From Streptomyces xylophagus (GTDB taxonomy: Bacteria > Actinomycetota > Actinomycetes > Streptomycetales > Streptomycetaceae): a DNA stretch of 64,000 bases. The DNA lies in contig NZ_JNWO01000014.1 in NCBI RefSeq assembly GCF_000716435.1, forward strand, positions 124,001 to 188,000, read 5' to 3'. Made by a program: the position numbers and the translations under genes. Positions within the stretch are counted from its first letter, which is position 1, and the number at the start of each line of letters is the position of its first letter. This document shows, piece after piece, positions 27,115-36,531 of the stretch. Under the pieces are notes generated by a model. That model was not told the DNA's origin. It did no database searches and worked only from the letters and a program-made list of their open reading frames with translations.

Positions 27115-27140
27115 ACCGGTAGAAAATATGAGCTACCGGT
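27115..27140. promoter_or_regulatory. Interrupted dyad upstream of the MBL gene
   Basis: ACCGGTAG (27115-27122) and CTACCGGT (27133-27140) form a perfect 8+8 dyad around a 10-base AT-rich spacer, 70 bp upstream of the MBL-hydrolase start and 42 bp past the LysR stop. The size and spacing suit a LysR-type binding site; a terminator for the LysR transcript is the alternative. Confidence 0.45.
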
Positions 27141-27181
27141 GCGAACTATAAGATTTCGTGCCGCGCAAGTGTCGGCGGCTG

Positions 27182-28093
27182 TCAACGGCCGATCGTGGGA
27201 ATCGGGTTCGCCGCGAACCACTGGGCGAGGTAGTCCAGGAAGACCGTGATCTTGCGCTGGGTACCCGGCCCGGGCCCGTGGATCGCGTAGAGCGGCCGGT
27301 CGGGTGCCGCCAGTTCGGGCAGCTGGACCTGCAGGGCCCCGGAGACGAGATCGTCGTAGGCGGACCGCTGCGGCAGCAGGGCGATGCCGCGCCCGTGGAC
27401 GGCCGCCTTCTGGAGTGCGATGTAGGAGTTGGACGAGAAGGCCACGTTGCGGATCTTGTGCAGCGTGGAGGTGGGGCCGTGGCCGATGCGCCAGACGGGG
27501 TCGTTGACGTGCACCAGGCAGTCGTGGGCGGCCAGGTCGTTGGGGTGCGTCAGGGGGCCGCGTTCGTCGATGTACGTTTTCGACGCGCACAGGACGAAGG
27601 GCAGCGAGGCGATCTTCTTCAGCCGGACGTTGGAGTCCCGGAGGTCCCGCGTGTGGAACGCCAGGTCGAAACCACCGTCCAGGAAGTCGTACGTCCGGTC
27701 GGACACGCCTCCCAACTCGAACCGGATCTGGATCTTCGGGTGCGCGGCGGAGAACGCGGCGATGGCGTCCCCGAGGTCCAGGCTCCCAATCCACTTCGGG
27801 CAGATGATGCTGAGCACGCCCTCCGCCCTGTCGTGCAGATCCGCGATGCTGGAATCCTCGGCATCGATCTCCTTGACGATGCGGGCCGCGAACTCGGCGT
27901 ACCGCAGGCCCGGTTCGGTCAGGCTCACCGAGCGGGCCGTGCGGTTGACCAGCCGGACGCCGACCTGCCGCTCCAACTCGGCGACATGCCGCGACACAAG
28001 TGATCCCGACGACCCGAGCGCTTTGGCCGCGCCGCTGAAACTGCCGAGGTCGGCAACGATGACGAAACAACGCATGAGAAGCAGACGGTCCAT
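27182..28093 (-). CDS. LysR-family regulator
   Basis: 303 residues from the ATG at 28093 with GGAGG upstream. The N-terminal winged helix-turn-helix is standard (MRCFVIVADLGSFSGAAKAL, then GSSGSLVSRHVAELERQVG), followed by a two-lobe effector domain resembling that of aromatic- and small-acid-responsive LTTRs. It is divergent from the CUT2 binding protein (28607) and lies before the MBL gene on the same strand. Operator site b lies 108 bp upstream. Presumed activator of a neighbouring transport or hydrolase unit. Confidence 0.9.
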   Translation of the reverse strand: MDRLLLMRCFVIVADLGSFSGAAKALGSSGSLVSRHVAELERQVGVRLVNRTARSVSLTEPGLRYAEFAARIVKEIDAEDSSIADLHDRAEGVLSIICPKWIGSLDLGDAIAAFSAAHPKIQIRFELGGVSDRTYDFLDGGFDLAFHTRDLRDSNVRLKKIASLPFVLCASKTYIDERGPLTHPNDLAAHDCLVHVNDPVWRIGHGPTSTLHKIRNVAFSSNSYIALQKAAVHGRGIALLPQRSAYDDLVSGALQVQLPELAAPDRPLYAIHGPGPGTQRKITVFLDYLAQWFAANPIPTIGR

Positions 28094-28606
28094 GGCGGTC
28101 CTCCGGTCGTCCACGGCACCGGTGTCCCTCCGGGCCGCGTCGGACATGGGCGATGCAGTCGGGCGAAGACCGTAAGGGTCATATCGGTCAACACGCCTAC
28201 GTCACTATATCGATCTAGTGACGGCAACGGAACCCCCTCGCGACCGCGAGGCCGGAGGCGAGTCGGATCCCATCCGTGGCAGCCGACGAACAACCGGCGC
28301 GCTACGGCGCGACGGCGAGGGAAAGCCCCTGGGGAGACCGCGGCCCGTGCGCGACTCGCAAACATAACTTGTTGCCGATGCGCTTCCGCGTGCCTGCCGA
28401 CATGCACACACTTTCGGCCATTGACGGGAATCGGTCCACGAACTGGGCCTTTGTGGTGTGAGGTGCCGCCGCGGCGCGAGCCGCGGACCAGGGCCGAACG
28501 CGCTCCTCTCGTATCTTCTCCGCCCGCGCAGTGACGGTGGGCGGTTCCAGACACCACCAGCGTCCACTCAGCGAAGTACGGACGCTCGGCCATGGAGGCA
28601 TAAGCA
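28094..28606. other. Divergent intergenic region with operator site b
   Basis: About 510 bp between LysR and the ABC binding protein. The only structured element I see is the palindrome at 28201-28222. The open frames are antisense or low-complexity and I regard the stretch as regulatory. Confidence 0.6.
28203..28220. promoter_or_regulatory. LacI-type operator, site b
   Basis: CACTATATCGATCTAGTG, near-perfect; two more paired bases on each side extend the dyad to 28201-28222. This is the best of the seven sites. It lies in the divergent promoter region of the LysR gene and the CUT2 transporter operon, so it may control the transporter. Confidence 0.75.
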
Positions 28607-29773
28607 ATGACGCTTATCAGAAAGAAGTGGCTGGCCTCGTGCGCGGCTGTCCTCGCCACGTCGGCCATGCTCGCAGGCTGCGGCAGCTCCGACTCCAACT
28701 CCGGTTCCGGCTCCACCACCTCGGGCAAGGACGGTTCCGCATCGGGGCTTGCCACGGCCGAGAAGAACGTGGCGGCCCTGCAGGCCATCGCCAAGACCTA
28801 TCCCGTCCCCACCGCGAGTGTGCCGGGCGTGGACAAGTTCAAGGGCCGCAAGGTCTTCTACATCCCGATCGTCCAGCAGGTGCCTGCCTTCGTCGCTACG
28901 GCCGGATCGACGAAGCAGGCGCTCTCCGAGGCAGGCCTCTCGCAGCAGGTGTGCGACGGCAAGGCCCAGCCGACCGCGATCGCCTCCTGCATCCAGCAGG
29001 CGATCACCGCGGACGCGGCCGGGATCATCCTGGACGCGATCCCGTACGGCATGGCGCAGAACGCCCTCGACGCCGCGAAGGCCAAGGGCATCCCGATCGT
29101 CATCGCGGACCAGAATCCTCCGACCGGAGTCAAGAACAGCAACCAGGTGAGTTATGTGCCGGGTGCGAGTTCCCAGGCCAGCGCGATGGCCTGGTGGATC
29201 ATCGCCGACTCCAAGGGCAAGGCGAATCTGATCATCGCGCAGAATGCCGACAGCCCCACAGCCATCAAGATGGTGGCCGACTCGCTGCCGATCTACAAGA
29301 AGTACTGCCCCGGCTGCAAGGTCACGGTCAAGGAGATCACTGCCTCGACGCCGGCCCTGCTGGCCTCGAAGGCGAGTTCCAACGTCCTGAGCAACCCGAA
29401 TGCCAATTACTACTACACCGAGTTCGAGGACAGCCTCCAGGCCACCCTCCAAGGCGTCCAGCAGTCGGGGCGCTCTTCGAGTATCTCCGTGTCCACAGCG
29501 GCCGGTTCGGTGAACGGACTGGGCCTGATCAAGACCGGTTCGGTCAAGGCGGTCGTGGCCGCGGACCAGCTCTACATGGGCTACGGCGTGACCGACGAAC
29601 TCCTGCGCATGATGACCGAGTCCGGGCCCATCGACGAGGCCCAGCCCATGCGGCTGTTCACCAAGGAGAACATCGGCAGCATCAAGGTGACGGCCGCGGC
29701 CCAGGCCTCGGGTGAGTGGTTCGGCGACGGTTCCTTCCAGGCGGACTTCGCGAAGCTCTGGGGCATCGGGTGA
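28607..29773 (+). CDS. CUT2-type ABC importer, substrate-binding lipoprotein
   Basis: 388 residues. Lipoprotein signal with Cys25 (SAMLAGC), then a Gly/Ser linker and a type-I periplasmic binding fold (Peripla_BP_4, ribose/galactose-type). FYIPIVQQVPAF and DAAGIILDAIPYG are seen in the first lobe and IPIVIADQNPP at the hinge. First gene of a three-gene transporter: its TGA overlaps the GTG of the ATPase. The family binds pentoses, hexoses, polyols and related compounds. In this island the ligand may be an O-methylated compound (inference). Confidence 0.92.
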   Translation: MTLIRKKWLASCAAVLATSAMLAGCGSSDSNSGSGSTTSGKDGSASGLATAEKNVAALQAIAKTYPVPTASVPGVDKFKGRKVFYIPIVQQVPAFVATAGSTKQALSEAGLSQQVCDGKAQPTAIASCIQQAITADAAGIILDAIPYGMAQNALDAAKAKGIPIVIADQNPPTGVKNSNQVSYVPGASSQASAMAWWIIADSKGKANLIIAQNADSPTAIKMVADSLPIYKKYCPGCKVTVKEITASTPALLASKASSNVLSNPNANYYYTEFEDSLQATLQGVQQSGRSSSISVSTAAGSVNGLGLIKTGSVKAVVAADQLYMGYGVTDELLRMMTESGPIDEAQPMRLFTKENIGSIKVTAAAQASGEWFGDGSFQADFAKLWGIG

Positions 29774-31374
29774 CGAACGAGGCGCACACCGTGAGCGCCG
29801 GCTCGCGCACCGACCCGCCGGACACGGCACCGCTCCATCGTCTGGAAGTGGCCGAGCTGTCCAAGGCGTTCGGCTCGACCCGAGCGCTTCGCGAGGTCCA
29901 TCTGCGGATCGCCCCAGGAGAACTGCACGGGCTGGTCGGCCAGAACGGGTGCGGGAAGTCCACCCTCGTCAAGATCCTCACGGGCGTGTACGCGCCCGAC
30001 CCGGGAGCGTCCATCGCGGTGGACGGACGGCAGTTGGCGCTGCCGGTCCGCCCGATGCAGCAGCGCGAGGCGGGAGTCTCGGTCGTCCACCAGAACAGCG
30101 GTCTGGTGGACGACCTGACGGTGTGGGAGAACGTGCGGCTGGGGCACTACCGGGCAGGCCGGCTCTCACGGCGGATCAACCGCCGCGAAGAACAGCGGGC
30201 GACCGAGCGGGTCCTGGCCCGGCTGGACCGACCCCTGGATGTCGGCCGCCAGGTCGGACAGCTCTCGGCGGAGGACCGGGCCGTCGTCGCCATCGCCCGG
30301 GCGGTGCAGGACCACCGCCCGGGGGGTGGGCTGATCGTCTTCGACGAGTCGACCCGGGCACTGGGCAGGTCGGCGCGGGCCCGTTTCTTCGAGCTGGTGC
30401 GGTCGCTGGTCGACGAGGGCACGTCGGTCCTGCTGATCTCACACCAGTTGGAAGAGGTCGTCGAGGCGACCGACCGCGTCACGGTGCTGCGTGACGGCGC
30501 CGTGGTCGAGGCGGGCCTGCGCACGAGCGAGGTGGACGAGGTCTCGCTCACCCGCATGATGCTCGGACGTCACCTCGTGACGCACGGGCGGGTCGGGAGC
30601 CAGGTCAGGGACAAGGTCGTCGCCTCGGTGCGGGGTCTCGCGGTCGGCCCGGTGACCGGCCTCGACCTCGACATCCGGCGCGGCGAGATCCTCGGACTGA
30701 CCGGGCTGATCGGCTCAGGCTTCGTCGAGACGGCGGAGGCACTCGCGGGCGCACGTCCGGCCGACGTCGGCACCCTGTCGGTCCACGGGCGCGACCTCGC
30801 GCTGGACCGGAAACGTGGCTGCACCGAGGAGTTCGTGGACGCGGGGGTGGCGTTCGTACCGGAGCGCCGCCTGGAGGCGGGAGTGGCCGGCGAACTCTCG
30901 GTGGCCGACAACCTGACACTCCCGCGTGTGCGCAGCCGCGGCGGCCGACTGCGGACCGGCTCGGCGTGGCAGTCCGAGGAGACCGCCGCGATGATCGCGA
31001 AACTCGACATCCGGCCGCCCCACCCACAGGCGCCGGTCCACACCCTGAGCGGCGGCAACCAGCAGAAGGTCCTGCTGGGCAAGTGGCTGGCCGGCGCACC
31101 GAACCTGCTGGTGCTGCACGAACCGACGCAGGCCGTCGACGTCGGCGCCCGCCACGACATCATCGACGCGATCCGGGAGGCCGCGCGGGACGGCTGCGGA
31201 ATCGTCCTCGCCTCGATCGACCCCGTCGACCTCGCCGTGCTGTGCGACCGGGTGCTGGTGTTCCGCGACGGCCGGGTCGCCAAGGAGCTCAGCGGCGAAC
31301 TCGAACAGGACGCCATCGTCCACGCCGTCTTCGGCGACGACACAAAACCTCAAGAAGAGGGGCAGAGCGACTGA
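29770..31374 (+). CDS. CUT2-type ABC importer, ATP-binding protein
   Basis: 534 residues with two fused nucleotide-binding halves, as usual for CUT2 ATPases. The first half has the Walker A GQNGCGKST and Walker B with DEST. The second half lacks a canonical Walker A, and has the signature LSGGNQQKVLLGKWL and a Walker B where the usual Asp is His (VLHEPTQAVD). The GTG start overlaps the preceding stop, and its own stop overlaps the permease start (TGATG). It energises import through the permease at 31374. The second site is likely non-catalytic or regulatory. Confidence 0.93.
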   Translation: MTNEAHTVSAGSRTDPPDTAPLHRLEVAELSKAFGSTRALREVHLRIAPGELHGLVGQNGCGKSTLVKILTGVYAPDPGASIAVDGRQLALPVRPMQQREAGVSVVHQNSGLVDDLTVWENVRLGHYRAGRLSRRINRREEQRATERVLARLDRPLDVGRQVGQLSAEDRAVVAIARAVQDHRPGGGLIVFDESTRALGRSARARFFELVRSLVDEGTSVLLISHQLEEVVEATDRVTVLRDGAVVEAGLRTSEVDEVSLTRMMLGRHLVTHGRVGSQVRDKVVASVRGLAVGPVTGLDLDIRRGEILGLTGLIGSGFVETAEALAGARPADVGTLSVHGRDLALDRKRGCTEEFVDAGVAFVPERRLEAGVAGELSVADNLTLPRVRSRGGRLRTGSAWQSEETAAMIAKLDIRPPHPQAPVHTLSGGNQQKVLLGKWLAGAPNLLVLHEPTQAVDVGARHDIIDAIREAARDGCGIVLASIDPVDLAVLCDRVLVFRDGRVAKELSGELEQDAIVHAVFGDDTKPQEEGQSD

Positions 31375-32402
31375 TGGACGTCACCAGCCAGCAAGACACC
31401 GACACACCCCCTGCCGCGCCGAAGGCGGCGCGAACCGGGAAGCCGACATCGACCTCCGCCCTTGCCGTGCATTTCGCGTCCCGCTACTCGGTGATCGCCA
31501 TCTGGGTGGCCATGATCGCGGTGTACGCCGCCGCGGAGCCGGGGGTGTTCCTGACCAAGGGCACCTTCCAGACCATCTTCGGCTCCCAACAGGCCCTGGT
31601 GTTCCTCACCATGGCCCTGCTGTGCACCGTCTGTGTCGGGGAGTTCGTGGACCTGTCGGTCCCGGCGGTCTTCGGGTTCTCCGCCACGATCCTGCCCGTT
31701 CTGGTCGTGGAGCACGGGTGGGGAGTGTGGCCGGCGGCGTTCGTCGCCGTCCTGGGCGCGATCGTGGTCGGCGTGGTCAACGGCCTGCTCGTCGTCGTGG
31801 TCGGGGTGAACACCATCGTGGTGACCCTGGGAATGGGCACCCTCGTCGGCGGCATCGCCCTGTGGCTGTCGCACCTCAACACGGTCAGCGGTCTGCCGAC
31901 CGGGTTCGGCAAGATCGCGTTGTACTCCGTGGGCGGGCTGCCGGTCTCGTTCTACTACGGCGTGGTGCTGGTGGCAGGTTTCGCCTATCTGCTGGCGTGC
32001 ACACCACTGGGCCGCCACATCCGCTTCGTCGGAGCCAACAGAGAGGTCAGCCGCCTCTCCGGCATCCGCGTCAACCGGATCCGCTTCGGCTCCTTCGTCG
32101 CCTCCGGCGCCCTGTGCGGTGTCGGCGCGGTCATCTCCGTCGCGGCCCTGGGCGGCTACAACCCCACCACCTCCGACACCCTGCTGCTGCCGGTCTTCGC
32201 CTCGGTCTTCCTCGGCACCGCGATCGTCCTGCCCGGACGCTTCAACCCGATCGGCACCTTCATCGGCATCTACTTCCTGGCGACCGGCATCCTCGGGCTC
32301 CAACTACTGGGGCTGGAAGCGTGGGTCTCCTCGGTCTTCTACGGCGGTGTCCTGGTGGCAGCGGTCACCATCTCGACCTTGCTGCGCCGCCGCGGTCCAT
32401 GA
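31374..32402 (+). CDS. CUT2-type ABC importer, permease
   Basis: 342 residues, about ten hydrophobic helices, with the CUT2 permease pattern: VDLSVPAVFGFSA, VNGLLVVVVGVNTIVVTLGMGTL and GRHIRFVGANREVSRLSGI. The last is the EAA-like cytoplasmic loop. As there is only one permease gene here it probably works as a homodimer. Third gene of the transporter operon, followed after 34 bp by a TetR gene. Confidence 0.92.
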   Translation: MDVTSQQDTDTPPAAPKAARTGKPTSTSALAVHFASRYSVIAIWVAMIAVYAAAEPGVFLTKGTFQTIFGSQQALVFLTMALLCTVCVGEFVDLSVPAVFGFSATILPVLVVEHGWGVWPAAFVAVLGAIVVGVVNGLLVVVVGVNTIVVTLGMGTLVGGIALWLSHLNTVSGLPTGFGKIALYSVGGLPVSFYYGVVLVAGFAYLLACTPLGRHIRFVGANREVSRLSGIRVNRIRFGSFVASGALCGVGAVISVAALGGYNPTTSDTLLLPVFASVFLGTAIVLPGRFNPIGTFIGIYFLATGILGLQLLGLEAWVSSVFYGGVLVAAVTISTLLRRRGP

Positions 32403-32436
32403 CCGGCTCGCCGACACCAGCTTGCAGGCACCTAAC

Positions 32437-33057
32437 ATGGCCGGTGTGAGGATGACAGCGACCGACCGGCGACAACTCATCACCCGAGCCGCGGGTGAGC
32501 TGTTCATCGCGCGCGGCTACGCCGGTGTCTCCATGGAGGACGTCCTGACGGCGGTGGGCGGGTCGAAGGCGACCCTCTACCGCTATTTCACCGACAAGAG
32601 CGCCCTGTTCCGCGCGTCCGTGGAGGCGCTGTGCGACGAGTGGTCCCAGCCGCTGCACGCGTTCACGCCGGATGGCGCAAACCTCACCGACACGCTCGTC
32701 GCACTCGGTGAACACTTCGCCGGTCTCGTCCTCACACCCGAGGCGATCGCCCTGCACCGCCTGGTCACCGCCGAAGCCATGCGCATTCCCGGGCTCGGGG
32801 AGGTCTTCGCGGAGCACGGGCCGAACGCGGGTCACGCGGTGCTCGGGCGTTGCCTCCAACAGGCCTGCGACGACGGGCTGATCAAGGTCGAGGACCCGCT
32901 GCGAGCGGCGGAACAGCTCTACCAGGCCATGCTCGGCCACGCCCAGATGCGACTGCTGACGGACGCGCCGGTCAAGCTGACCGACGCCGAGGTCCATGCG
33001 TCCATCAACGAGGCGGTACGGGTCTTCCTGCACGGCGTCTCCGTCGCCCCGGTCTGA
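32437..33057 (+). CDS. TetR-family regulator
   Basis: 206 residues from the ATG at 32437; the ATG at 32452 is an alternative. N-terminal helix-turn-helix with RQLITRAAGELFIARGYAG and VLTAVGGSKATLYRYF, then a C-terminal TetR_C domain of the YjdC/AcrR-like kind. It lies between the transporter and the MetE-like gene. A 20-bp palindrome (33109-33128) stands 51 bp after its stop, in front of the MetE-like gene, with a related site in front of the third demethylase-like gene, so both may be its targets. Confidence 0.9.
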   Translation: MAGVRMTATDRRQLITRAAGELFIARGYAGVSMEDVLTAVGGSKATLYRYFTDKSALFRASVEALCDEWSQPLHAFTPDGANLTDTLVALGEHFAGLVLTPEAIALHRLVTAEAMRIPGLGEVFAEHGPNAGHAVLGRCLQQACDDGLIKVEDPLRAAEQLYQAMLGHAQMRLLTDAPVKLTDAEVHASINEAVRVFLHGVSVAPV

Positions 33058-33108
33058 CCTTCCCCGCGGAGCCCGCCGTAGCCGGCACATGTCTTGCCCC
33101 CGAAGCGT

Positions 33109-33128
33109 ACTGGACCGTACCGTACAGT
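33109..33128. promoter_or_regulatory. TetR-type operator, site t1
   Basis: ACTGGACCGTACCGTACAGT, palindromic at 8 of 10 paired positions, 32 bp before the MetE-like start. The 15-mer ACCGTACCGTACAGT (33114-33128) is repeated exactly at 44261-44275. Confidence 0.65.
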
Positions 33129-33160
33129 CGCCCCGAGTGTCAGGCGTGAAGGGACGGCCG

Positions 33161-34273
33161 ATGCCGACGACGATCCGAGCCGAACATGTGGGAAGTCTGC
33201 TGCGCCCCGAGGAGTTGCTGGCGGCGCGTGCCGCACACCGGCGCGGCGCACTGTCCGACAAAGAGCTCGCGGAACTGGAGGACCAGGCGGCGACCGCCGC
33301 GGTGAAACTGCAACAGGACGCCGGGATACAGGTCTTCACCGACGGCGAGGTGCGCCGGGACGACTTCATGGCCTCGGTGGTGGAGACGGTCGGCGGGCTG
33401 GAGCCCGCCGAGGAGTCGTCGGCCCGTCCGCGCTGGATCCGTGACAGCGACGGCGCCGAACTCGACGGCGACGTCGCGTCGGTGGCCATCACGGGACCCT
33501 TGTACCGGCGGACGCCGCTGTCCCTCGCGGAGGCGCGCTGGCTGTCCGCGAACGCACCGGGACCGTTCAAGATCACCATGGCGAGCCCGACGATGGTGGC
33601 GGGCTTCTGGCGGCCGGGGGTGTCGGAGGACGTCTATCCGACCCGACGGGACGCGGTGGCGGCACTGGCCGACATCTACCGCCAGGACATCGCCGACCTC
33701 CTCGACGCCGGCGTCTCCTGGCTCCAGCTCGACTCGCTCGCCTACTGGGCCAACATCGACCCCGAGGCCGCGCGGATGCGCCGGGTGACGGACCTGGAGG
33801 GGCATCTCTCCCACATCATCGACACGGACAACGGCCTGATCCGGTCCGCCCATTCGAGGCGCCCCGGCATGACCGTGGCCATGCACTTCTGCCGGGGCAA
33901 CATGCGCAGCGCCTGGTCCGCCCGGGGCGGCTACGAGCCCATCGCCGAGCGGGTGTTCGGCGAGGTAGAGGTCGACCGCTTCCTCCTGGAGTACGACACG
34001 GAGCGCTCCGGCGGCTTCGAACCGCTGCGCTTCGTGCCGCCCGCGAAGACCGTCGTTCTTGGGCTGGTGTCGTCCAAGGTGGCGGAGCTGGAGTCGGTGG
34101 ACACGCTGCGTCGGCGCATCGACGAGGCCTCGCAGTATCTGCCGCTGGAGCAGCTCGCTCTCAGTCCGCAGTGCGGGTTCGCCTCGACAAGTCAGGGAAA
34201 TCTGCTGGCCGTTGACGACCAGCGCCGCAAGCTGGAACTCGTCGCCGAGACGGCACGTCTGGTCTGGGGCTGA
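33161..34273 (+). CDS. MetE C-terminal-type methyltransferase (cobalamin-independent, core enzyme)
   Basis: 370 residues, half the length of full MetE: only the catalytic C-terminal barrel (Meth_synt_2) is present. The zinc ligands of that domain are all visible: His242 and Cys244 (MHFCRGN), Glu277 (LLEYDTE) and Cys338 (SPQCGF). Known members of this group transfer a methyl group to homocysteine or another thiol. Among folate-loop genes it probably takes methyl groups from 5-methyl-THF or from a methylated substrate and makes methionine, which would regenerate THF. GGGA precedes the ATG. Site t1 lies immediately upstream. Confidence 0.85.
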   Translation: MPTTIRAEHVGSLLRPEELLAARAAHRRGALSDKELAELEDQAATAAVKLQQDAGIQVFTDGEVRRDDFMASVVETVGGLEPAEESSARPRWIRDSDGAELDGDVASVAITGPLYRRTPLSLAEARWLSANAPGPFKITMASPTMVAGFWRPGVSEDVYPTRRDAVAALADIYRQDIADLLDAGVSWLQLDSLAYWANIDPEAARMRRVTDLEGHLSHIIDTDNGLIRSAHSRRPGMTVAMHFCRGNMRSAWSARGGYEPIAERVFGEVEVDRFLLEYDTERSGGFEPLRFVPPAKTVVLGLVSSKVAELESVDTLRRRIDEASQYLPLEQLALSPQCGFASTSQGNLLAVDDQRRKLELVAETARLVWG

Positions 34274-34304
34274 CGGCGGCCTCAGACACCGCAGCGGCCT
34301 GGGC

Positions 34305-35372
34305 TCAGGCGCCGGGGCGGGCGGCGAGCAGTTGGTGCGGCTTCGCGTCGTAGGGCGAACCGTTGGACGCGATGGTCAGCAGCCTCTCCGCCTTCAACTC
34401 GGTTTCCTGCCACTCCCGTTCGGGGTCCGAGTCCCAGGTGATGCCCGCTCCGGCGCCGAAGTTCAGGCACTGCCGGGCCCGGTCGATCCAGAACGTGCGG
34501 ATGCCGACGGCCAGTTCGCCGGTGCCGCGATCGGCGTCGACCCAGCCGATGCCGCCGCAGTACGGTCCACGGGGTGCGGTCTCCAGGGCGGTGATGATGC
34601 CGAGGGCGCTCTCCTTCGGGGCACCTGTGACGGATCCGGGTGGGAAGGTCGCCGCCAGCAGTTCGGGCCAGCCTGCTCCGTCCCGCAGTTCCCCGCGCAC
34701 CGTGGAGACCAGGTGGACGAGTCCGGGATGGCGTTCCACCGCGCACAGGTCCGGCACGGTGACGCTGCCGGTGGCGCACACGCGCCCGAGGTCGTTGCGG
34801 ACCAGGTCGACGATCATCACGTTCTCGGCGTAGTCCTTCTCCAGGAGATCCGCCTCGGTGCGCCCGGTGCCCTTGATGGGGCCCGACTCGATCACGCGTC
34901 CTTCGCGGCGCAGGAAGAGCTCGGGGGAAGCCGTAGCCACCTCCAGCCCCAGGCCCGGCAGTCGGACGAACCCCGCGTACGGCGCGCGGTGGCGCGCCGC
35001 CAACCGGTCGGCCAGCGCCTCGATGTCGGCGTCCGCCGCTATGGGCGCCGACAGCACGCGGCAGAGGTTGGCCTGGTACACCTCGCCGCGGGCGATGTGC
35101 TCGCGGATCCGCCGCACGCCCTCCGTGTAGCCGTCGCGATCCAGCGACGTGGCCCACTGACCGGGGGCGGGCCCGTCCCATCGGGCACCTCGGACGGGGT
35201 GCCGCGCGGCGGGTCGTACGTCCCGGAAGCGGGCGCAGGTCAGACGCCCTTCGAAGTCGGCTACGACGGCCCAGAAACCCTCGGAGTCGAGCGCGGCGGG
35301 GTCACCGGTGACGTCGATCAGGCCGGTCGCCACCCGGCCGCCGAGCCGGGCCAGCGGCGGGAGTTGCCTCAT
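34305..35372 (-). CDS. pabB: Aminodeoxychorismate synthase component I-like (PabB)
   Basis: 355 residues of the chorismate-binding family. The motif PIKGT (165-169, Lys167) is the PabB form; anthranilate synthases have PIAGT. The DYAENVMIVDLVRNDLGRVC and SVTGAPKESA segments complete the active site. It would make aminodeoxychorismate, the precursor of p-aminobenzoate and hence folate. No amidotransferase (PabA) or lyase (PabC) is in the window, so it relies on ammonia or on a chromosomal partner. It is the last gene of the minus-strand folate run (FolP to PabB) and is likely a second copy beside a housekeeping one. Confidence 0.9.
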   Translation of the reverse strand: MRQLPPLARLGGRVATGLIDVTGDPAALDSEGFWAVVADFEGRLTCARFRDVRPAARHPVRGARWDGPAPGQWATSLDRDGYTEGVRRIREHIARGEVYQANLCRVLSAPIAADADIEALADRLAARHRAPYAGFVRLPGLGLEVATASPELFLRREGRVIESGPIKGTGRTEADLLEKDYAENVMIVDLVRNDLGRVCATGSVTVPDLCAVERHPGLVHLVSTVRGELRDGAGWPELLAATFPPGSVTGAPKESALGIITALETAPRGPYCGGIGWVDADRGTGELAVGIRTFWIDRARQCLNFGAGAGITWDSDPEREWQETELKAERLLTIASNGSPYDAKPHQLLAARPGA

Positions 35373-35448
35373 GTTCGGCACCTTTCCTGAGCGCGGACGG
35401 ACAGCGCGGGTACGCATCACCGCTCTGGGCGCCGACTGCCCAACTCGC

Positions 35449-36312
35449 TTATGCGGGCACGGTCTTGGGCACGGCATTCCACTCGGCCGCACGAAGGGTG
35501 TTGACCATCAGCATGGCGATGGTCATCGGGCCCACCCCACCCGGTACGGGGGTGATGCGGCCGGCGACGCCGTCGAGTTCGGCGGCGCGGACGTCGCCGG
35601 TCAGGCCCTCGGGGGTGCGGTGGATGCCGACGTCGATGACGGTGGCGCCGGGCTTGACGTGCTCGGGTCCGATGAGGCCCCGTACTCCGGTGGCGACGAC
35701 GACGATGTCCGCGGGGCGGGTGACGGCTGCCAGGTCGGCGGTGAACTCGTGGGCGACCGTCACCGTGGCACCGCGCCGCAGCAGCAACTGGGCCAGGGGG
35801 CGGCCGACGAGTTCGCCCCAGCCGACGACGGCGACGCACGCACCCCTGAGTTCGACGCCCTCGGTGTCGAGGAGTTCGATGACGCCGCTCGGTGTGCAGG
35901 GGCGCAGTCCTCGTTCGCCGCGGGCCAGTCGGCCGGCGCTGGCCGTGGTCAGGCCGTCGACGTCCTTGGTCGCGGGGATCCGGTCGATCAGGGCCGCTGC
36001 GTCGAGGTGGGCGGGCAGCGGCAGTTGGAGCAGGATGCCGGAGACATCCGGGTCTGCCGCCAACTCGTCGATGACAGCGGCGACTTCCTCCTCGGGAGCG
36101 AGCGAGGAGAGATGTCGGTGGAAGTCGCGCATACCGGCCTCGCGGATGGCGCGGCGTTTGGCGGCGACGTAGACGGCGCTGGCCGGGTCGTCGCCGACCA
36201 GGATGGTCGCCAGACCGGGCACCCGTCCCGAGGCCGCGGTCTCGGCGACCCGTTCGGCGACCCGGGCCCGGATGTCACGGGCGATCCGGGCACCGTCGAT
36301 GGTGGTTGTCAT
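35449..36312 (-). CDS. folD: FolD: methylene-THF dehydrogenase/cyclohydrolase
   Basis: 287 residues. Active-site Tyr48 and Lys52 (AVYVAAKRR), GILLQLPLP, DVDGLT and the C-terminal PVPGGVGPMT are the FolD signatures. It oxidises 5,10-methylene-THF to methenyl-THF and hydrolyses this to 10-formyl-THF. In this operon it would connect MetF to PurU. The start at 36312 is chosen from homology (MTTTIDGARIARDI), though the ribosome site is weak. Confidence 0.95.
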   Translation of the reverse strand: MTTTIDGARIARDIRARVAERVAETAASGRVPGLATILVGDDPASAVYVAAKRRAIREAGMRDFHRHLSSLAPEEEVAAVIDELAADPDVSGILLQLPLPAHLDAAALIDRIPATKDVDGLTTASAGRLARGERGLRPCTPSGVIELLDTEGVELRGACVAVVGWGELVGRPLAQLLLRRGATVTVAHEFTADLAAVTRPADIVVVATGVRGLIGPEHVKPGATVIDVGIHRTPEGLTGDVRAAELDGVAGRITPVPGGVGPMTIAMLMVNTLRAAEWNAVPKTVPA

Positions 36313-36531
36313 GATGGCGAACCGCTTTCTGCTGGTGAACACTTCGCCCGGTGAAGAGGACTGCCTACGAGGACTGCCTGCCGAGGTCGCGGCGGGCCGG
36401 CCCCGGATGTGCAGATGTACGGCACCTGGATCGCGCGTCGGACGCGCGGGGCCTGCCGGGTCCACCGCCCCCGGCAACCCGGGCGCGACACAACCGCCGT
36501 TCCCTGCAAGGGTGTTGGGCCGACACGTGGT

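Noticed and set aside
33161..34273. Full methionine synthase MetE
   Set aside because: Only the C-terminal catalytic half is encoded and the N-terminal half is absent both here and upstream.
34305..35372. Anthranilate synthase or isochorismate synthase
   Set aside because: The PIKGT motif is that of PabB-type enzymes; the folate context agrees.
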